Source: Pseudomonadota bacterium (lineage in GTDB: Bacteria > Pseudomonadota > Gammaproteobacteria > Steroidobacterales > Steroidobacteraceae). Taken from it: a stretch of DNA of 64,000 nt. Below are positions 17,714 through 26,168 of this stretch, piece after piece (positions within the stretch are counted from its first letter, which is position 1; the number at the start of each line of letters is the position of its first letter). Under the pieces are notes generated by a model. That model worked only from the letters and a program-made list of their open reading frames with translations, made no database searches and was not told the origin of the DNA. The stretch covers positions 62,001 to 126,000 of the forward strand of contig JADJXW010000004.1 in NCBI GenBank assembly GCA_016720075.1, in the 5' to 3' direction. The translations under genes and the position numbers were made by a program.

Positions 17714-18295
17714 CTATTGGATGCGGGTAACCCGCACCCAACCGCTGCGGCCGCGGCTGGTGCGCGCCAGCCGGTACCCGCCCATCGTGCCCTTTTCGAC
17801 CCGGACGGTATCGCCCACGGTCACCTGGAAGACCGAGGACATGTCCATCTGCTGCCACACCTGGCCGTTGTCCAGCGTGAGGCGAACCACATTGGGACGG
17901 GTTTCCTTCAGCGCGGTGATGGTTGCCTCGAGGCTGGCGGGCTCCGCGGCCTTTTCCTTGTCCTTTTCCTTGCCCTTGCGCTGGACGACCTCGTCGCCCA
18001 GCGAAGGAGCCGCCACCGCCGGAGCGATGACAGGCGCCGAGGCTACAACCGGTGGCCGCGCGGGCGCTGGAACCGGAACAGGAGCCGGTGCGGGGACCGG
18101 CGTGGCTGCGCGTGGCGCGGCCGTCGGCGCGGCCGAATCGCCGGCCTGGAAGATGCGGTCATAGCAAACCAGCCTCTGCAGGCTGTCCCGGACCTGAGCG
18201 CACTGGCGCCCGGCTTCTACCTGCGCATCGGCGGTGTATCCCGCCCCACTGGCCAACAAGCCCGCTGCCGCGAGCCACAATCCGGCATTGCGCAT
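17714..18295 (-). CDS. Small exported protein of unknown function
   Basis: A 193-residue protein with a signal peptide (MRNAGLWLAAAGLLASGAG). A cysteine-containing motif follows, with QCAQVRDSLQRLVCYDRIF just after the mature N-terminus, and then a long Pro/Ala/Val linker. The C-terminal domain has small beta strands (TLDNGQVWQQMD, VTVGDTVRVEKG, SGWVRVTRIQ). The CYDRI pattern recurs in small secreted proteins of proteobacteria with no known role. I chose the ATG preceded by AGGGGG at 5 bases; an upstream frame extension lacks a signal peptide. It follows the giant repeat protein gene after 52 bases and may be co-transcribed with it. Confidence 0.7.
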   Translation of the reverse strand: MRNAGLWLAAAGLLASGAGYTADAQVEAGRQCAQVRDSLQRLVCYDRIFQAGDSAAPTAAPRAATPVPAPAPVPVPAPARPPVVASAPVIAPAVAAPSLGDEVVQRKGKEKDKEKAAEPASLEATITALKETRPNVVRLTLDNGQVWQQMDMSSVFQVTVGDTVRVEKGTMGGYRLARTSRGRSGWVRVTRIQ

Positions 18296-18347
18296 CGCAT
18301 CCCCCTGCTCTTCTTCCTGATGAGCCCGAGAATACAACAGCTCGGGA

Positions 18348-21300
18348 TCACTCCGCGTAGCGACTCCAGCGCACGCCCAGGCCCAGCATGCGCTCGTCCC
18401 GGTCGTAGCTCACCGCCTCGGCCACCACCGTCCAGTGCGGCCGCAGGCGATAGCCCGCTCCGATGCCGAAATAGACCCCGACACCGTGCACCTTGTCGTA
18501 GTCGATGCGCGGATCGTCCGCGCGGTTGCTGGTAACGACCAGCCCGCCCTTCAGCGCCAGGCGCAGACGTTCATTGCGACCCTCACCGAGCGGCGACCAC
18601 TCGCCGCCCACGCCGAAGTCCCGATAGCGCAGGTGCCCCAGGTGCCCGATGTTCGTGTTGCGCGAGGCGATGCCCGCCTTGCCCAGGTCGACATAGAAGC
18701 CCTCGACGGCCCAGCGCCGCGACAACGCTTGCCCGAGCGTCAGGCGGTAGCCGGCGCTGCTTGTGTCATCCACCCGATAGAAACCGCTGGAATCGCGCGG
18801 CTTCAGGTGCGTGAGGCCCAGGTCGGCGCCCAGGTACAACCCTTCGGCGCGGGCCGGCTGCGGTGACAGCAGCATTGCCGGCACCAGCAGCGCGAGCGCC
18901 GCCGCGGCCTGACCGCGCCGGGCGTGCAGCAGCCGCGCCCCGAGCAGCAGCGCCATCACCAGGATCATCCACCCGTCGATGCCACCCGCGCCCCTCACTG
19001 CCGAACGCAGCTCGCCGGATTTCTCGCGGTAGTCGGGAATGCCGTTGTTGTTCACGTCCTGCAGGCCCTCCTGGGCGTCGGTGAATCCATCGCCATCGCT
19101 GTCCAGGTCGCGATGGTTCGTGATGCCATCACCGTCGCTATCGGGCAGCGGCCACGGCGTGCCGCTGGTGGTCGGATCGACCCTGTCGGCCAGGCCGTCA
19201 CGATCACTGTCGGCGAAATTATCGACGCGACCGTCACCATTCGCGTCGATGCCGCCCGCCTCGATGATGTCGGAAATGCCGTCCCCATCGCTGTCCAGGT
19301 CGGACATGTTCGGCACGCCGTCGCCATCGGTGTCGTCGCCACCATCGGCCGCGTTGGGAATGCCGTCGTTGTCCAGGTCCTCATCCAGCAGGTCGGCGGC
19401 GCCATCGTTGTCACGGTCCACCAGGGTTCCGAACAGCAGCGGCGAACCGTCGCGCACGTTGGGGATGCCGTCCCCGTCGGTATCCGCCACCGCATCGATG
19501 CGTCCGTCGGCATTCGCATCGAGCGCGCCAAGGCCCGCCTCGACGATGTCGCGCGCGCCATCCCCGTCGGAGTCCAGGTCGCGGAAATCCGGCGTGCCGT
19601 CGGCATCCAGGTCGCGCGCCACGCCGGTCGGCGCCTGCGGCGCGTCGGCCAGTCCATCGGCATTGGCATCCACCAGGCCCGCCTCGATCACATCGGCAAC
19701 GCCGTCGTTGTCGGCATCCAGGTCACGGAAATCGCGGACGCCATCGCCATCGGCGTCCGGCGGCAGCACGGCGTCATCCAGGCCGTCGCGGTTCGCATCC
19801 GCCCCTCCGGTGCTGGTCACATCGAAGCGGTTGTCGATGCCGTCGCCATCGCTGTCGAGGCCAGTGGCCGCGGCCTCCACGCCGTCGCGCAGGCCATCGC
19901 CATCCGCGTCGACATCGCGGTAATCCGGCTGCCCGTCGGCATCGGTGTCGGGCGCGAACGCCGCATCGCCCACCCCATCACGGTTGGCATCGGCGCCGCC
20001 CACGCGATCCACATCGAAGGCGTCATCGATCTGGTCGCCATCGGCATCGGCGCCCAGGCCGCCGCCTTCCAGCGCATCCGGCAATCCATCGTTGTCGCTG
20101 TCACGATCACGCCAGTCGGCAATGCCATCCGCATCGCTGTCCGGCGGCGTCGCCGCCGACGGACGAGCCTCCACCGCATCCGGAATGCGGTCGTTGTCGC
20201 TGTCGCGATCGAGGTAATCCGGCACGCCATCCGCGTCGGTATCGACCGGATTCTGGCCAACGCCCTTCTCGGCGGCGTCACTGATGCCGTCGTTGTCGCT
20301 GTCGGTGTCGAGCGCATCCGTCACGCCATCGCCATCGGCATCCGCGGTGGCGGACTCGAGCGCATCGATGATGCCATCGGCATCGCTGTCGGCCGGCGCC
20401 GAGCCGCCGCCGACCTCGAGGAAGTCGCTGACTCCATCGTTGTCGGTGTCGGTGTCGTTCGGATCGGTGCCGATGGTCGCTTCCTGCGCATCGGTCAGGC
20501 CATCTCCATCCGCATCCGGAGTGGTGCCCCAGGCGGCTGGCAGGCGGTCGCGCGCGGCGGGAATACCGTCGCCATCGGCATCTGCGGCGTTGTCGACCCG
20601 ACCGTCGGCGTTCGCATCGAGCGCGCCAAGCCCTGCCTCGGCCAGATCGCTGGCGCCATCGCCATCGGAATCCAGGTCGCGGTAGGCCGGCGCGCCATCG
20701 CTGTCCGCATCCGCCAGCGCCAACACCACGCTCTGGCCGGCATCCGCCAGCGCATTGCCGTCGGTGTCGGCCAGCCCCACCTCGATCACGTCCAACCGGC
20801 CGTCGTTGTCGGCATCCAGGTCGCGCTGGTCCGCGCGGCCATCGCCGTCGGTGTCGGGCAGCAGCAGCGCGTCATCCACGCCGTCGCCGTTCGCATCCAC
20901 GCCGCCCGTGCTGTTCACGTCATAGCGGTTGTCGATGCCATCGGCATCGGCATCCACCCCGGTGGTCTGCGACTCGAGCCGGTCGCCAATGCCATCGCCA
21001 TCGGAATCCACGTCGCGGAAATCCGGCTGCGCGTCGCCATCCGCGTTGGGCGTCGCGACGCCGTCCGGAACGCCGTCAAGGTTGGCGTCGGCGCCGCCCC
21101 GCTGCGTCACATCATAGGCATCGTCGATCTCGTCACCGTCGGTGTCGACGCCGAGGCCGCCGCCTTCCAGCGCGTCGGGAACGCGATCACCATCGCTGTC
21201 GCGATCGCGGTAATCCGGCGTGCCGTCAGCGTCGGTATCGACGGGTGTCGCAGGCGTGGACCCAGCTTCCAGCGCGTCGGGGATGCGATCGTCATCGCTG

Positions 21301-23420
21301 TCGCGATCCAGGTAATCGGCCAGGCCATCGCCATCGGCATCGCGCGGCGAACCAGTGGCGCCGCGCTCCACGGCATCGGGGATGCCGTCGTTGTCGCTGT
21401 CGGTGTCGAGCGCATCCGTGACGCCATCGCCGTCGGCATCCGCGGTGGCGGATTCAAGCGCATCGATGATGCCATCGCCGTCGCTGTCGGCGGGCGTCGA
21501 ACCGCCGCCAACTTCCACGCCATCGTTCACGCCGTCGTTGTCCGTATCCGCGTCGTTCGGATCGGTGCCGATGGCGAGCTCTTCCGCATCGCCGAGGCCA
21601 TCGCCATCCGTATCGGGCGCACTGCCCCAGGCGGCTGGCGCACGATCACGTGCGGCCGGGATACCGTCCAGGTCTGCATCGGTGGCGTTGTCGATCCGCC
21701 CGTCGGCGTTCGCATCGAACGCGCCAAGCCCTGCCTCGGCCAGGTCGGTGGCGCCATCGCCATCGGAATCCAGGTCGCGGTAGGCCGGCGCGCCATCGAC
21801 ATCGGCATCGGGCAACGTCAACACCACGGCCTGGCCGGCGTCAGCCAGCGCATTGGCATCGGCGTCCGGCAATCCCGCCTCGATTACATCGAACAGGCCG
21901 TCGTTGTCGGCATCCAGGTCACGCTGGTCGGCGCGGCCATCGGCATCGGTGTCGGGCAGCACGCGGGCGTCGTCAACGCCATCCTGGTTCGCATCCACGC
22001 CGCCCGTGCTGTTCACGTCATAGCGGTTGTCGATGCCATCGCCATCGGAATCCACCCCGGTGGTCTGCGACTCGAGCCGGTCGCCGATGCCATCGCCATC
22101 GGAATCCACGTCGCGGAAATCCGGCTGCGCGTCGCCATCCACGTTGGAGGTGGTCAGGCCGTCGCTGATGCCGTCACGATTGGCATCAGTGCCGCCGCGC
22201 TGGTCCACGTCCCAGGCATCGTCGATCTCGTCGCTGTCGGTGTCGACGCCGAGTCCGCCGCCTTCCAGCGCATCGGGCACCCGGTCCGCATCGCTGTCGC
22301 GATCGCGGTAGTCGGGCGTGCCATCGGTGTCGGTATCGACCGGCGTGGCAGGCGTGGAACCTGCTTCCAGCGCATCGGGAATACGGTCGTCATCGCTGTC
22401 GCGATCGACGTAGTCGGCCAGGCCATCGCCATCGGTATCGCGCGGCGAATTCGTGGTGCCGCGCTCGATTGCATCGGGAATGCCGTCGTTGTCCGAATCC
22501 GTGTCCTGGTAGTCGAGCGTGCCGTCACCGTCGGTATCGGCGGTGGTGCCCTCGATGCCGTCGATGATGCCGTCGCCATCCGAGTCGGTGGGTCCGACGT
22601 TCTGCGCGTGACCGAACTGCTTCGTGTCGATGTTCTGCTGGACAAAGAAGCCCCCGCCGTTCTGATGGAACAGCTGGGCCTGGATGGTGTACGTGCCGCT
22701 GGCGCCGTTGAGCGGATAGGTCGGGTTCTGGCTGATGCTGACCGTCTGGCCCGCGGTGGCGGTGAAATTCTGCTCCAGCACCGACGTGGCATTGCCCGTG
22801 GGGTCGATGATGGCCACTTCCATGCGGTAGTTGCCGCCGGTGATGGCCTGCACCGAGGTCGACGTGTTGATCGTGACGTTGCCGCCCCCGATCGAATAGT
22901 TGTTGATGCGGATGCCGGTGATGTCGCCCTGGTCGGCGGCGCCACCATCCAGCAGCAACTGCGCCCAGTCCACGCGCACCACCCACGCAATGGCGTCGCC
23001 CGATGTGTCGATGTCCACGGTAACGCGGTTGTTGCCCGGCACGATGCAGTTCAGCGGCACCTGGTAAACCGTGGTGCTGTCCACGTTGTTGGCGCCGGTG
23101 AGCTTGCCCAGCAGGCAGGAATTCAGGGACACCAGATCGACCTGCCCGTCCTCCTCGTCCACGTCCCAGGCGCGGATCGTGAGCTGCGCCGACTGCGTCG
23201 GCAGCGAGGGCACGTTGATCAGGAACTCGATTGGCGCGATCGGCGCCGTGCGCCCGATGACCACGCCCATGTCGTTGTCGGGCACGCCGGTATGGGCGTT
23301 ATTGTCGTTGTCGGCGTTGGTGAACAGCGTCGCGCCGGCGATGGACAGCGAAACGGTGAGATAGGCAGCCGCGAGCGCGAGCCCGGACAGGCCGAGCAGG
23401 CCCTTGCGGTTCTTGTTCAT
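18348..23420 (-). CDS. Giant thrombospondin type-3 repeat protein fused to an outer-membrane barrel
   Basis: A 1690-residue exported protein. In order: a signal peptide (about 1-30); a beta-sandwich-like region (about 35-275) with two cysteines; a block of Asp-rich DxDxDGxxD thrombospondin type-3 repeats (279-1467), which bind calcium. A tail follows at 1468-1502 with GAGGIDG, a hydrophobic helix and basic residues, resembling a GlyGly-CTERM sorting signal. Residues 1503-1525 look like a second signal peptide ending PQPARA. Residues 1526-1690 form an OmpA-like eight-strand barrel (EGLYLGADLGLTHL to GLGVRWSRYAE). Within the repeats are three collinear 366-residue blocks. No enzyme motif is visible; a surface adhesin or calcium-dependent scaffold is likely. 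AGGGA lies 7 bases before the ATG. Confidence 0.85.
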   Translation of the reverse strand: MNKNRKGLLGLSGLALAAAYLTVSLSIAGATLFTNADNDNNAHTGVPDNDMGVVIGRTAPIAPIEFLINVPSLPTQSAQLTIRAWDVDEEDGQVDLVSLNSCLLGKLTGANNVDSTTVYQVPLNCIVPGNNRVTVDIDTSGDAIAWVVRVDWAQLLLDGGAADQGDITGIRINNYSIGGGNVTINTSTSVQAITGGNYRMEVAIIDPTGNATSVLEQNFTATAGQTVSISQNPTYPLNGASGTYTIQAQLFHQNGGGFFVQQNIDTKQFGHAQNVGPTDSDGDGIIDGIEGTTADTDGDGTLDYQDTDSDNDGIPDAIERGTTNSPRDTDGDGLADYVDRDSDDDRIPDALEAGSTPATPVDTDTDGTPDYRDRDSDADRVPDALEGGGLGVDTDSDEIDDAWDVDQRGGTDANRDGISDGLTTSNVDGDAQPDFRDVDSDGDGIGDRLESQTTGVDSDGDGIDNRYDVNSTGGVDANQDGVDDARVLPDTDADGRADQRDLDADNDGLFDVIEAGLPDADANALADAGQAVVLTLPDADVDGAPAYRDLDSDGDGATDLAEAGLGAFDANADGRIDNATDADLDGIPAARDRAPAAWGSAPDTDGDGLGDAEELAIGTDPNDADTDNDGVNDGVEVGGGSTPADSDGDGIIDALESATADADGDGVTDALDTDSDNDGIPDAVERGATGSPRDADGDGLADYLDRDSDDDRIPDALEAGSTPATPVDTDADGTPDYRDRDSDGDRVPDALEGGGLGVDTDGDEIDDAYDVTQRGGADANLDGVPDGVATPNADGDAQPDFRDVDSDGDGIGDRLESQTTGVDADADGIDNRYDVNSTGGVDANGDGVDDALLLPDTDGDGRADQRDLDADNDGRLDVIEVGLADTDGNALADAGQSVVLALADADSDGAPAYRDLDSDGDGASDLAEAGLGALDANADGRVDNAADADGDGIPAARDRLPAAWGTTPDADGDGLTDAQEATIGTDPNDTDTDNDGVSDFLEVGGGSAPADSDADGIIDALESATADADGDGVTDALDTDSDNDGISDAAEKGVGQNPVDTDADGVPDYLDRDSDNDRIPDAVEARPSAATPPDSDADGIADWRDRDSDNDGLPDALEGGGLGADADGDQIDDAFDVDRVGGADANRDGVGDAAFAPDTDADGQPDYRDVDADGDGLRDGVEAAATGLDSDGDGIDNRFDVTSTGGADANRDGLDDAVLPPDADGDGVRDFRDLDADNDGVADVIEAGLVDANADGLADAPQAPTGVARDLDADGTPDFRDLDSDGDGARDIVEAGLGALDANADGRIDAVADTDGDGIPNVRDGSPLLFGTLVDRDNDGAADLLDEDLDNDGIPNAADGGDDTDGDGVPNMSDLDSDGDGISDIIEAGGIDANGDGRVDNFADSDRDGLADRVDPTTSGTPWPLPDSDGDGITNHRDLDSDGDGFTDAQEGLQDVNNNGIPDYREKSGELRSAVRGAGGIDGWMILVMALLLGARLLHARRGQAAAALALLVPAMLLSPQPARAEGLYLGADLGLTHLKPRDSSGFYRVDDTSSAGYRLTLGQALSRRWAVEGFYVDLGKAGIASRNTNIGHLGHLRYRDFGVGGEWSPLGEGRNERLRLALKGGLVVTSNRADDPRIDYDKVHGVGVYFGIGAGYRLRPHWTVVAEAVSYDRDERMLGLGVRWSRYAE
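19431..20390 (-). repeat. Coding superrepeat 3, diverged and truncated
   Basis: Third block, residues 1011-1330. It is collinear with the others for about 320 residues (DSDADGIIDALES, LEGGGLGAD, VEAAATGLDSD, IEAGLVDAN) and then departs into shorter, less regular calcium repeats up to residue 1467. It is clearly more diverged than blocks 1 and 2 are from each other. Confidence 0.85.
20391..21488 (-). repeat. Coding superrepeat 2 (366 residues)
   Basis: Second block, residues 645-1010, exactly the same length as block 1 and joined to it without a spacer. It has the same landmarks in the same order, ending GGGSAPA. Differences from block 1 are scattered substitutions with no insertion or deletion. 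Confidence 0.9.
21489..22586 (-). repeat. Coding superrepeat 1 (366 residues)
   Basis: First of three collinear blocks, residues 279-644 of the surface protein, 1098 bases. Landmarks are a DSDGDGIID start, ERGTTNSPRD, LEAGSTPATPVD, LEGGGLGVD, TTGVDSDGDG, and a GGGSTPA end. It is very similar to superrepeat 2 at the protein level over its whole length. Confidence 0.9.
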
Positions 23421-23445
23421 TTGCGTCCCTGGAGGTTACGGACGC

Positions 23446-23474
23446 ATTACATCCCAGACCCCGGGAGCCCTCAA
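23446..23474 (-). promoter_or_regulatory. Putative sigma-70 promoter for the giant surface protein
   Basis: Read on the minus strand, TTGAGG (23474-23469) and TGTAAT (23451-23446) are separated by 17 bases. The -10 matches the consensus in five of six positions. The predicted transcript would start about 20 bases before the ATG at 23420. Confidence 0.6.
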
Positions 23475-23501
23475 GGCGGAATTGTAAAATTGCCTGCAAC
23501 G

Positions 23502-23526
23502 GGGGGCGGGAAAGACTCCCGCCCCC
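23502..23526 (-). terminator. Strong hairpin after the gallate dioxygenase gene
   Basis: GGGGGCGGGA (23502-23511) and TCCCGCCCCC (23517-23526) form a perfect 10-base-pair stem with a 5-base loop, 16 bases beyond the dioxygenase stop. Neither strand has a good T run after it, so it may be a terminator that needs help or an mRNA 3' protector. It separates the dioxygenase operon from the surface-protein promoter. Confidence 0.55.
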
Positions 23527-23542
23527 TCTGTTTGCGGGAGGT

Positions 23543-24839
23543 TCAGGCCTTCGCGGCCGGCGGATCCCAGGTCTTCTTCGAATCGTCGTTGCCGGCGACC
23601 GAGTACAGCACCTGCGTGTTGCGCGTCTTCATGAAGTCCTCGAGCGACTGGCCGCGCATCGCCGCGTAGACGTGCAGGTTCGTGGTGCCCACCACGGCGG
23701 CAAACTTCTCCAGCAGGAAGAAGATGACGCCATAGTGCATCAGCGCTCGCCAGTCGCGCTTCATCACGAGCTCTCGCTCCTGCGCGGTGAGCTTGTGCTG
23801 CTCGAACAGCGGCGTCGGGTCGGCCAGGAACTGCTTGCGGAACTCCGGCTTGATCAGCGAATGCAGGAACCGGTTCAGCCGGAAGGCCTTCACGCTGCGC
23901 TCGATCACGTACGGGTAGGTGCCCTCGAGCTTCTCGATGCCAGCGTACTGGGTCATCATCCGTGTGCGGAACTGCTCGTTGGTCTCGGTAACCGGGTCAA
24001 CCGAGTCGTCTTCGAAGATGACGCTGGAGATGGCCGTCATCGACGGCACGTAGTACGTCTGGTGCAGCTTCTTCACCTTGTTCGACAGCGCGCCGCGCAT
24101 CAGCAGCCACATCACCACTTCCGCGCCTTCCATGCCGCCGAGCTTCGCGTATTCGGCGATGGTGACCTTCGTCAGGCCTTCCGGATCCTTCTCCAGCCGC
24201 TCCAGGAACTCCATGTCCCAGGGCGTATTGATGAAGCCGCAGCGCTCGCCGTGCACCTGGTGCGAAAGGCCGCCGGTGCCGGCGATGGCAACCTTGATGT
24301 CTTCCGGATAGCTCTCGATGGCCTTGCGCAGCGCGCGGCCTATCTTCCAGAAGCGCAGCGGCTTGGGCACGGGCGGATTCAGCACGCCGCACTGGAACGG
24401 CACGATCTTGCAGGGCCAGTCCGGCTCGTGCGGCAGCAGCAGCGACAGCGGCGAGAAGCAGCCGTGGTCCAGGTCCTTGCCCTGGAAGTACGACAGGTCG
24501 AACTCATCCTCGACCAGCGAGAAGGCGATGTGCTGCGCGAGCTTGGTGTGCCCCTTTGAACGGCGGCAGCGCCCGCGGTCCGCCGCCCTCGTCGGCCGGA
24601 TGAAACTCCTCGCCGACGCCCAGCGCGAAATGCGAGTAGTGGTCCAGGAAGAACGACGTGATGTGGTCGTTGAAGACATAGAGGATGACGTCGGGCTTCT
24701 TCTCGGCCAGCCACTTCTGCAACGGCTTGAAGCCGTCGAAGATCGGCTTCCAGACCGGATCCTCATTCTTCTTTGCGTCGTACGCGAAGCCGATGGTCGG
24801 CGTGTGCGATACGGCGAATCCACCCACAATCGTTGCCAT
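23543..24839 (-). pseudogene. galA: Gallate dioxygenase (fused LigB-LigA type) with a one-base frameshift
   Basis: An extradiol dioxygenase that opens the ring of gallate; the fused catalytic and small-subunit-like layout of about 430 residues matches GalA/DesB. The N-terminal 96 or so residues (MATIVGGFAVSHTPTIGFAY to GGPRALPPFKG) lie in one frame, and GHTKLAQHIAFSLVEDEFD to the end lies in another. The switch is at a run of four C on the plus strand (24551-24554, GGGG in the gene). Removing one G restores a continuous protein. Iron ligands are seen in SHTP, FNDH and the GGMEGAEVVMW helix. The LigA-like end has FLLEKFAAVVGTTNLHVYAAMRG. It may be an assembly error or recent inactivation. Two secreted DUF proteins are upstream in the same operon. 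Confidence 0.88.
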
Positions 24840-24872
24840 GATCAGTTCCTTCGGTCAGCTTGCTTTGAGAAT

Positions 24873-25307
24873 CTAGCGGCCTTCGGCCTGGCGGCGGACT
24901 TCATCACCCGTGCGCTGCGCGTCCTGCGCGCGGCCCTTCATGCCGAAGAACGTGCCGTCGGCGAGGGTCACGGCGATGACATAGCCACCTTCTGTGCCAT
25001 CGCGATACGGCGCGGCATTGACGGTGACGGTCTGCCCGGCCTGCACCATGCCCTTGCGATAACCCGCCCGGTACATGTTGTTGGTGCTGTGGCCCTCGAA
25101 CTTCACGATGTGGGTGCCCGCCCCGCCGGCGTTCTTCAGTTCGATCGACATGCGCATGTGCAGGTTGATGGCCGAGAATTCCTTCACCACGCCGGTGTAT
25201 TGCACCTGCTTGCCGAAGTCGAACTGCACGGCGGAATGATGCGCACCGGCCGCAGCGGCCAGGCACAGCGAGAAAGCGGTCATTGCAATGTAACGCAGGG
25301 TCTTCAT
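24873..25307 (-). CDS. DUF6152-type exported protein
   Basis: A 144-residue protein with a clear signal peptide whose mature end begins AHHSAVQFDFGKQVQYTG, the histidine-pair start typical of DUF6152. The rest is a predicted small beta-barrel fold (VVKEFSAINLHMRMSIEL, VTVNAAPYRDG). The function of the family is unknown. I used the second of two close ATG codons because AGAGGA lies at normal spacing from it. It lies between the DUF protein at 25334 and the dioxygenase. The protein at 35512 fuses relatives of this domain and of its upstream neighbour. Confidence 0.8.
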   Translation of the reverse strand: MKTLRYIAMTAFSLCLAAAAGAHHSAVQFDFGKQVQYTGVVKEFSAINLHMRMSIELKNAGGAGTHIVKFEGHSTNNMYRAGYRKGMVQAGQTVTVNAAPYRDGTEGGYVIAVTLADGTFFGMKGRAQDAQRTGDEVRRQAEGR

Positions 25308-25333
25308 TTTCATTTCCTCTGGTTGTCTGGTGC

Positions 25334-26080
25334 TTACGGCACGGGAACGCCGGCTTCGTTCGCCAGCTTCGCGAGGTGGTCGTTCCACATTTCCTCAGGG
25401 CACTCGTACGGCAGCACCCGGCCATTGGGCACTTCTGCCCAACGCTTGGTGAGCTTCACGGGCGCCGTGTAGAAGACCGGGTCGGTCATGGTCATTTCGG
25501 CCTTGAGGATCCGCCGGCCCTGGGCGTCCTTGCCATCGAGGCTGTAGCGCTCGACGATGGTGGCCTGGTCCGAATGCGAGGTCGTGCGCTGGTCGATCTG
25601 GTCGACCAGGTTGTTCGTCTCGACCACCAGCGTGTCGCCTTCCCAGCGACCGCTCGAGTAGCCGTTGCGACCCGGCACGCGATCAGCCTCGGGCGCATTG
25701 CGGCTGCCGAAGTAGATGCGGCGGGTTTCGGAATGGGCTTCGTAGATGACGGTGATCTGCTCGGGCCGCTGGATGATCTCCATGGGATATCCACCCGACC
25801 CCAGCATCGAACCGGGCATGCCCGTGCCCAGGCACCAGCCACCCGGCGTATCACCGGTCTTGGCGACCAGCTTCTGGTACGCGTCGATGCGGGCCTTGGC
25901 TTCGGGCTTCAGCAATGTCGCGGCATTGGCATTGGTAGCGGTGGCGCCGCCGATGCCGGGGCCGCCGGCATTCGTCCACACGCCCGTGAAATCCGGCGTC
26001 TCCGCCGCCAAGCAAAGACCGGCAGCCAGCGCCAGCGCGGCGCCGATGACGGTCTTTCCAACTTTGCCTGTTTGGCCCAT
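25334..26080 (-). CDS. Exported protein of unknown function, partner of DUF6152
   Basis: A 248-residue protein with a signal peptide (about 1-26, ending LCLAAE). The mature part starts TPDFTGVW and has beta-rich segments: GGYPMEIIQRPEQITVIYE, GYSSGRWEGDTLVVETNNL and a C-terminal ERYSLDGKD stretch. The SGRWEGDTLVVETNNL motif marks a large family of exported proteins common in soil proteobacteria. No catalytic motif is apparent. It is the first gene of the operon that runs through DUF6152 to the gallate dioxygenase, with a good promoter in front. Confidence 0.75.
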   Translation of the reverse strand: MGQTGKVGKTVIGAALALAAGLCLAAETPDFTGVWTNAGGPGIGGATATNANAATLLKPEAKARIDAYQKLVAKTGDTPGGWCLGTGMPGSMLGSGGYPMEIIQRPEQITVIYEAHSETRRIYFGSRNAPEADRVPGRNGYSSGRWEGDTLVVETNNLVDQIDQRTTSHSDQATIVERYSLDGKDAQGRRILKAEMTMTDPVFYTAPVKLTKRWAEVPNGRVLPYECPEEMWNDHLAKLANEAGVPVP

Positions 26081-26123
26081 CCTGATACCCCCGGCTCTCT
26101 AATTGGTGTTGTGGCTCGCGGCA

Positions 26124-26152
26124 AGCCTAGGCGGCGCGCCATGGGCTGTCAA
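26124..26152 (-). promoter_or_regulatory. Putative sigma-70 promoter for the DUF/gallate dioxygenase operon
   Basis: On the minus strand a perfect TTGACA (26152-26147) is followed after 17 bases by TAGGCT (26129-26124), about 45 bases before the start of the gene at 26080. This lies in the 88-base divergent region with the PEBP gene. Confidence 0.55.
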
Positions 26153-26168
26153 AGCAGTGAGGAAACAT

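Noticed and set aside
19431..22586. Repeats that might be read as a CRISPR or satellite array
   Set aside because: The units are codons of calcium-binding loops in one frame, with no fixed-length spacers and no cas genes.
23502..23526. Hairpin as a riboswitch or attenuator for the surface protein
   Set aside because: It lies upstream of the likely promoter at 23446-23474, so it would not be in that mRNA.
18924..23669. A very long plus-strand open frame (about 1580 codons) opposite the repeat protein
   Set aside because: It is the antisense of Asp-rich repeats in high-GC DNA, has no signal or family match, and the minus strand has a promoter, ribosome-binding site and signal peptide.
24551..24554. 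Programmed ribosomal frameshifting in the dioxygenase
   Set aside because: The needed shift skips one base; no family precedent, slippery heptamer or following structure was seen. Homopolymer error or mutation is simpler.
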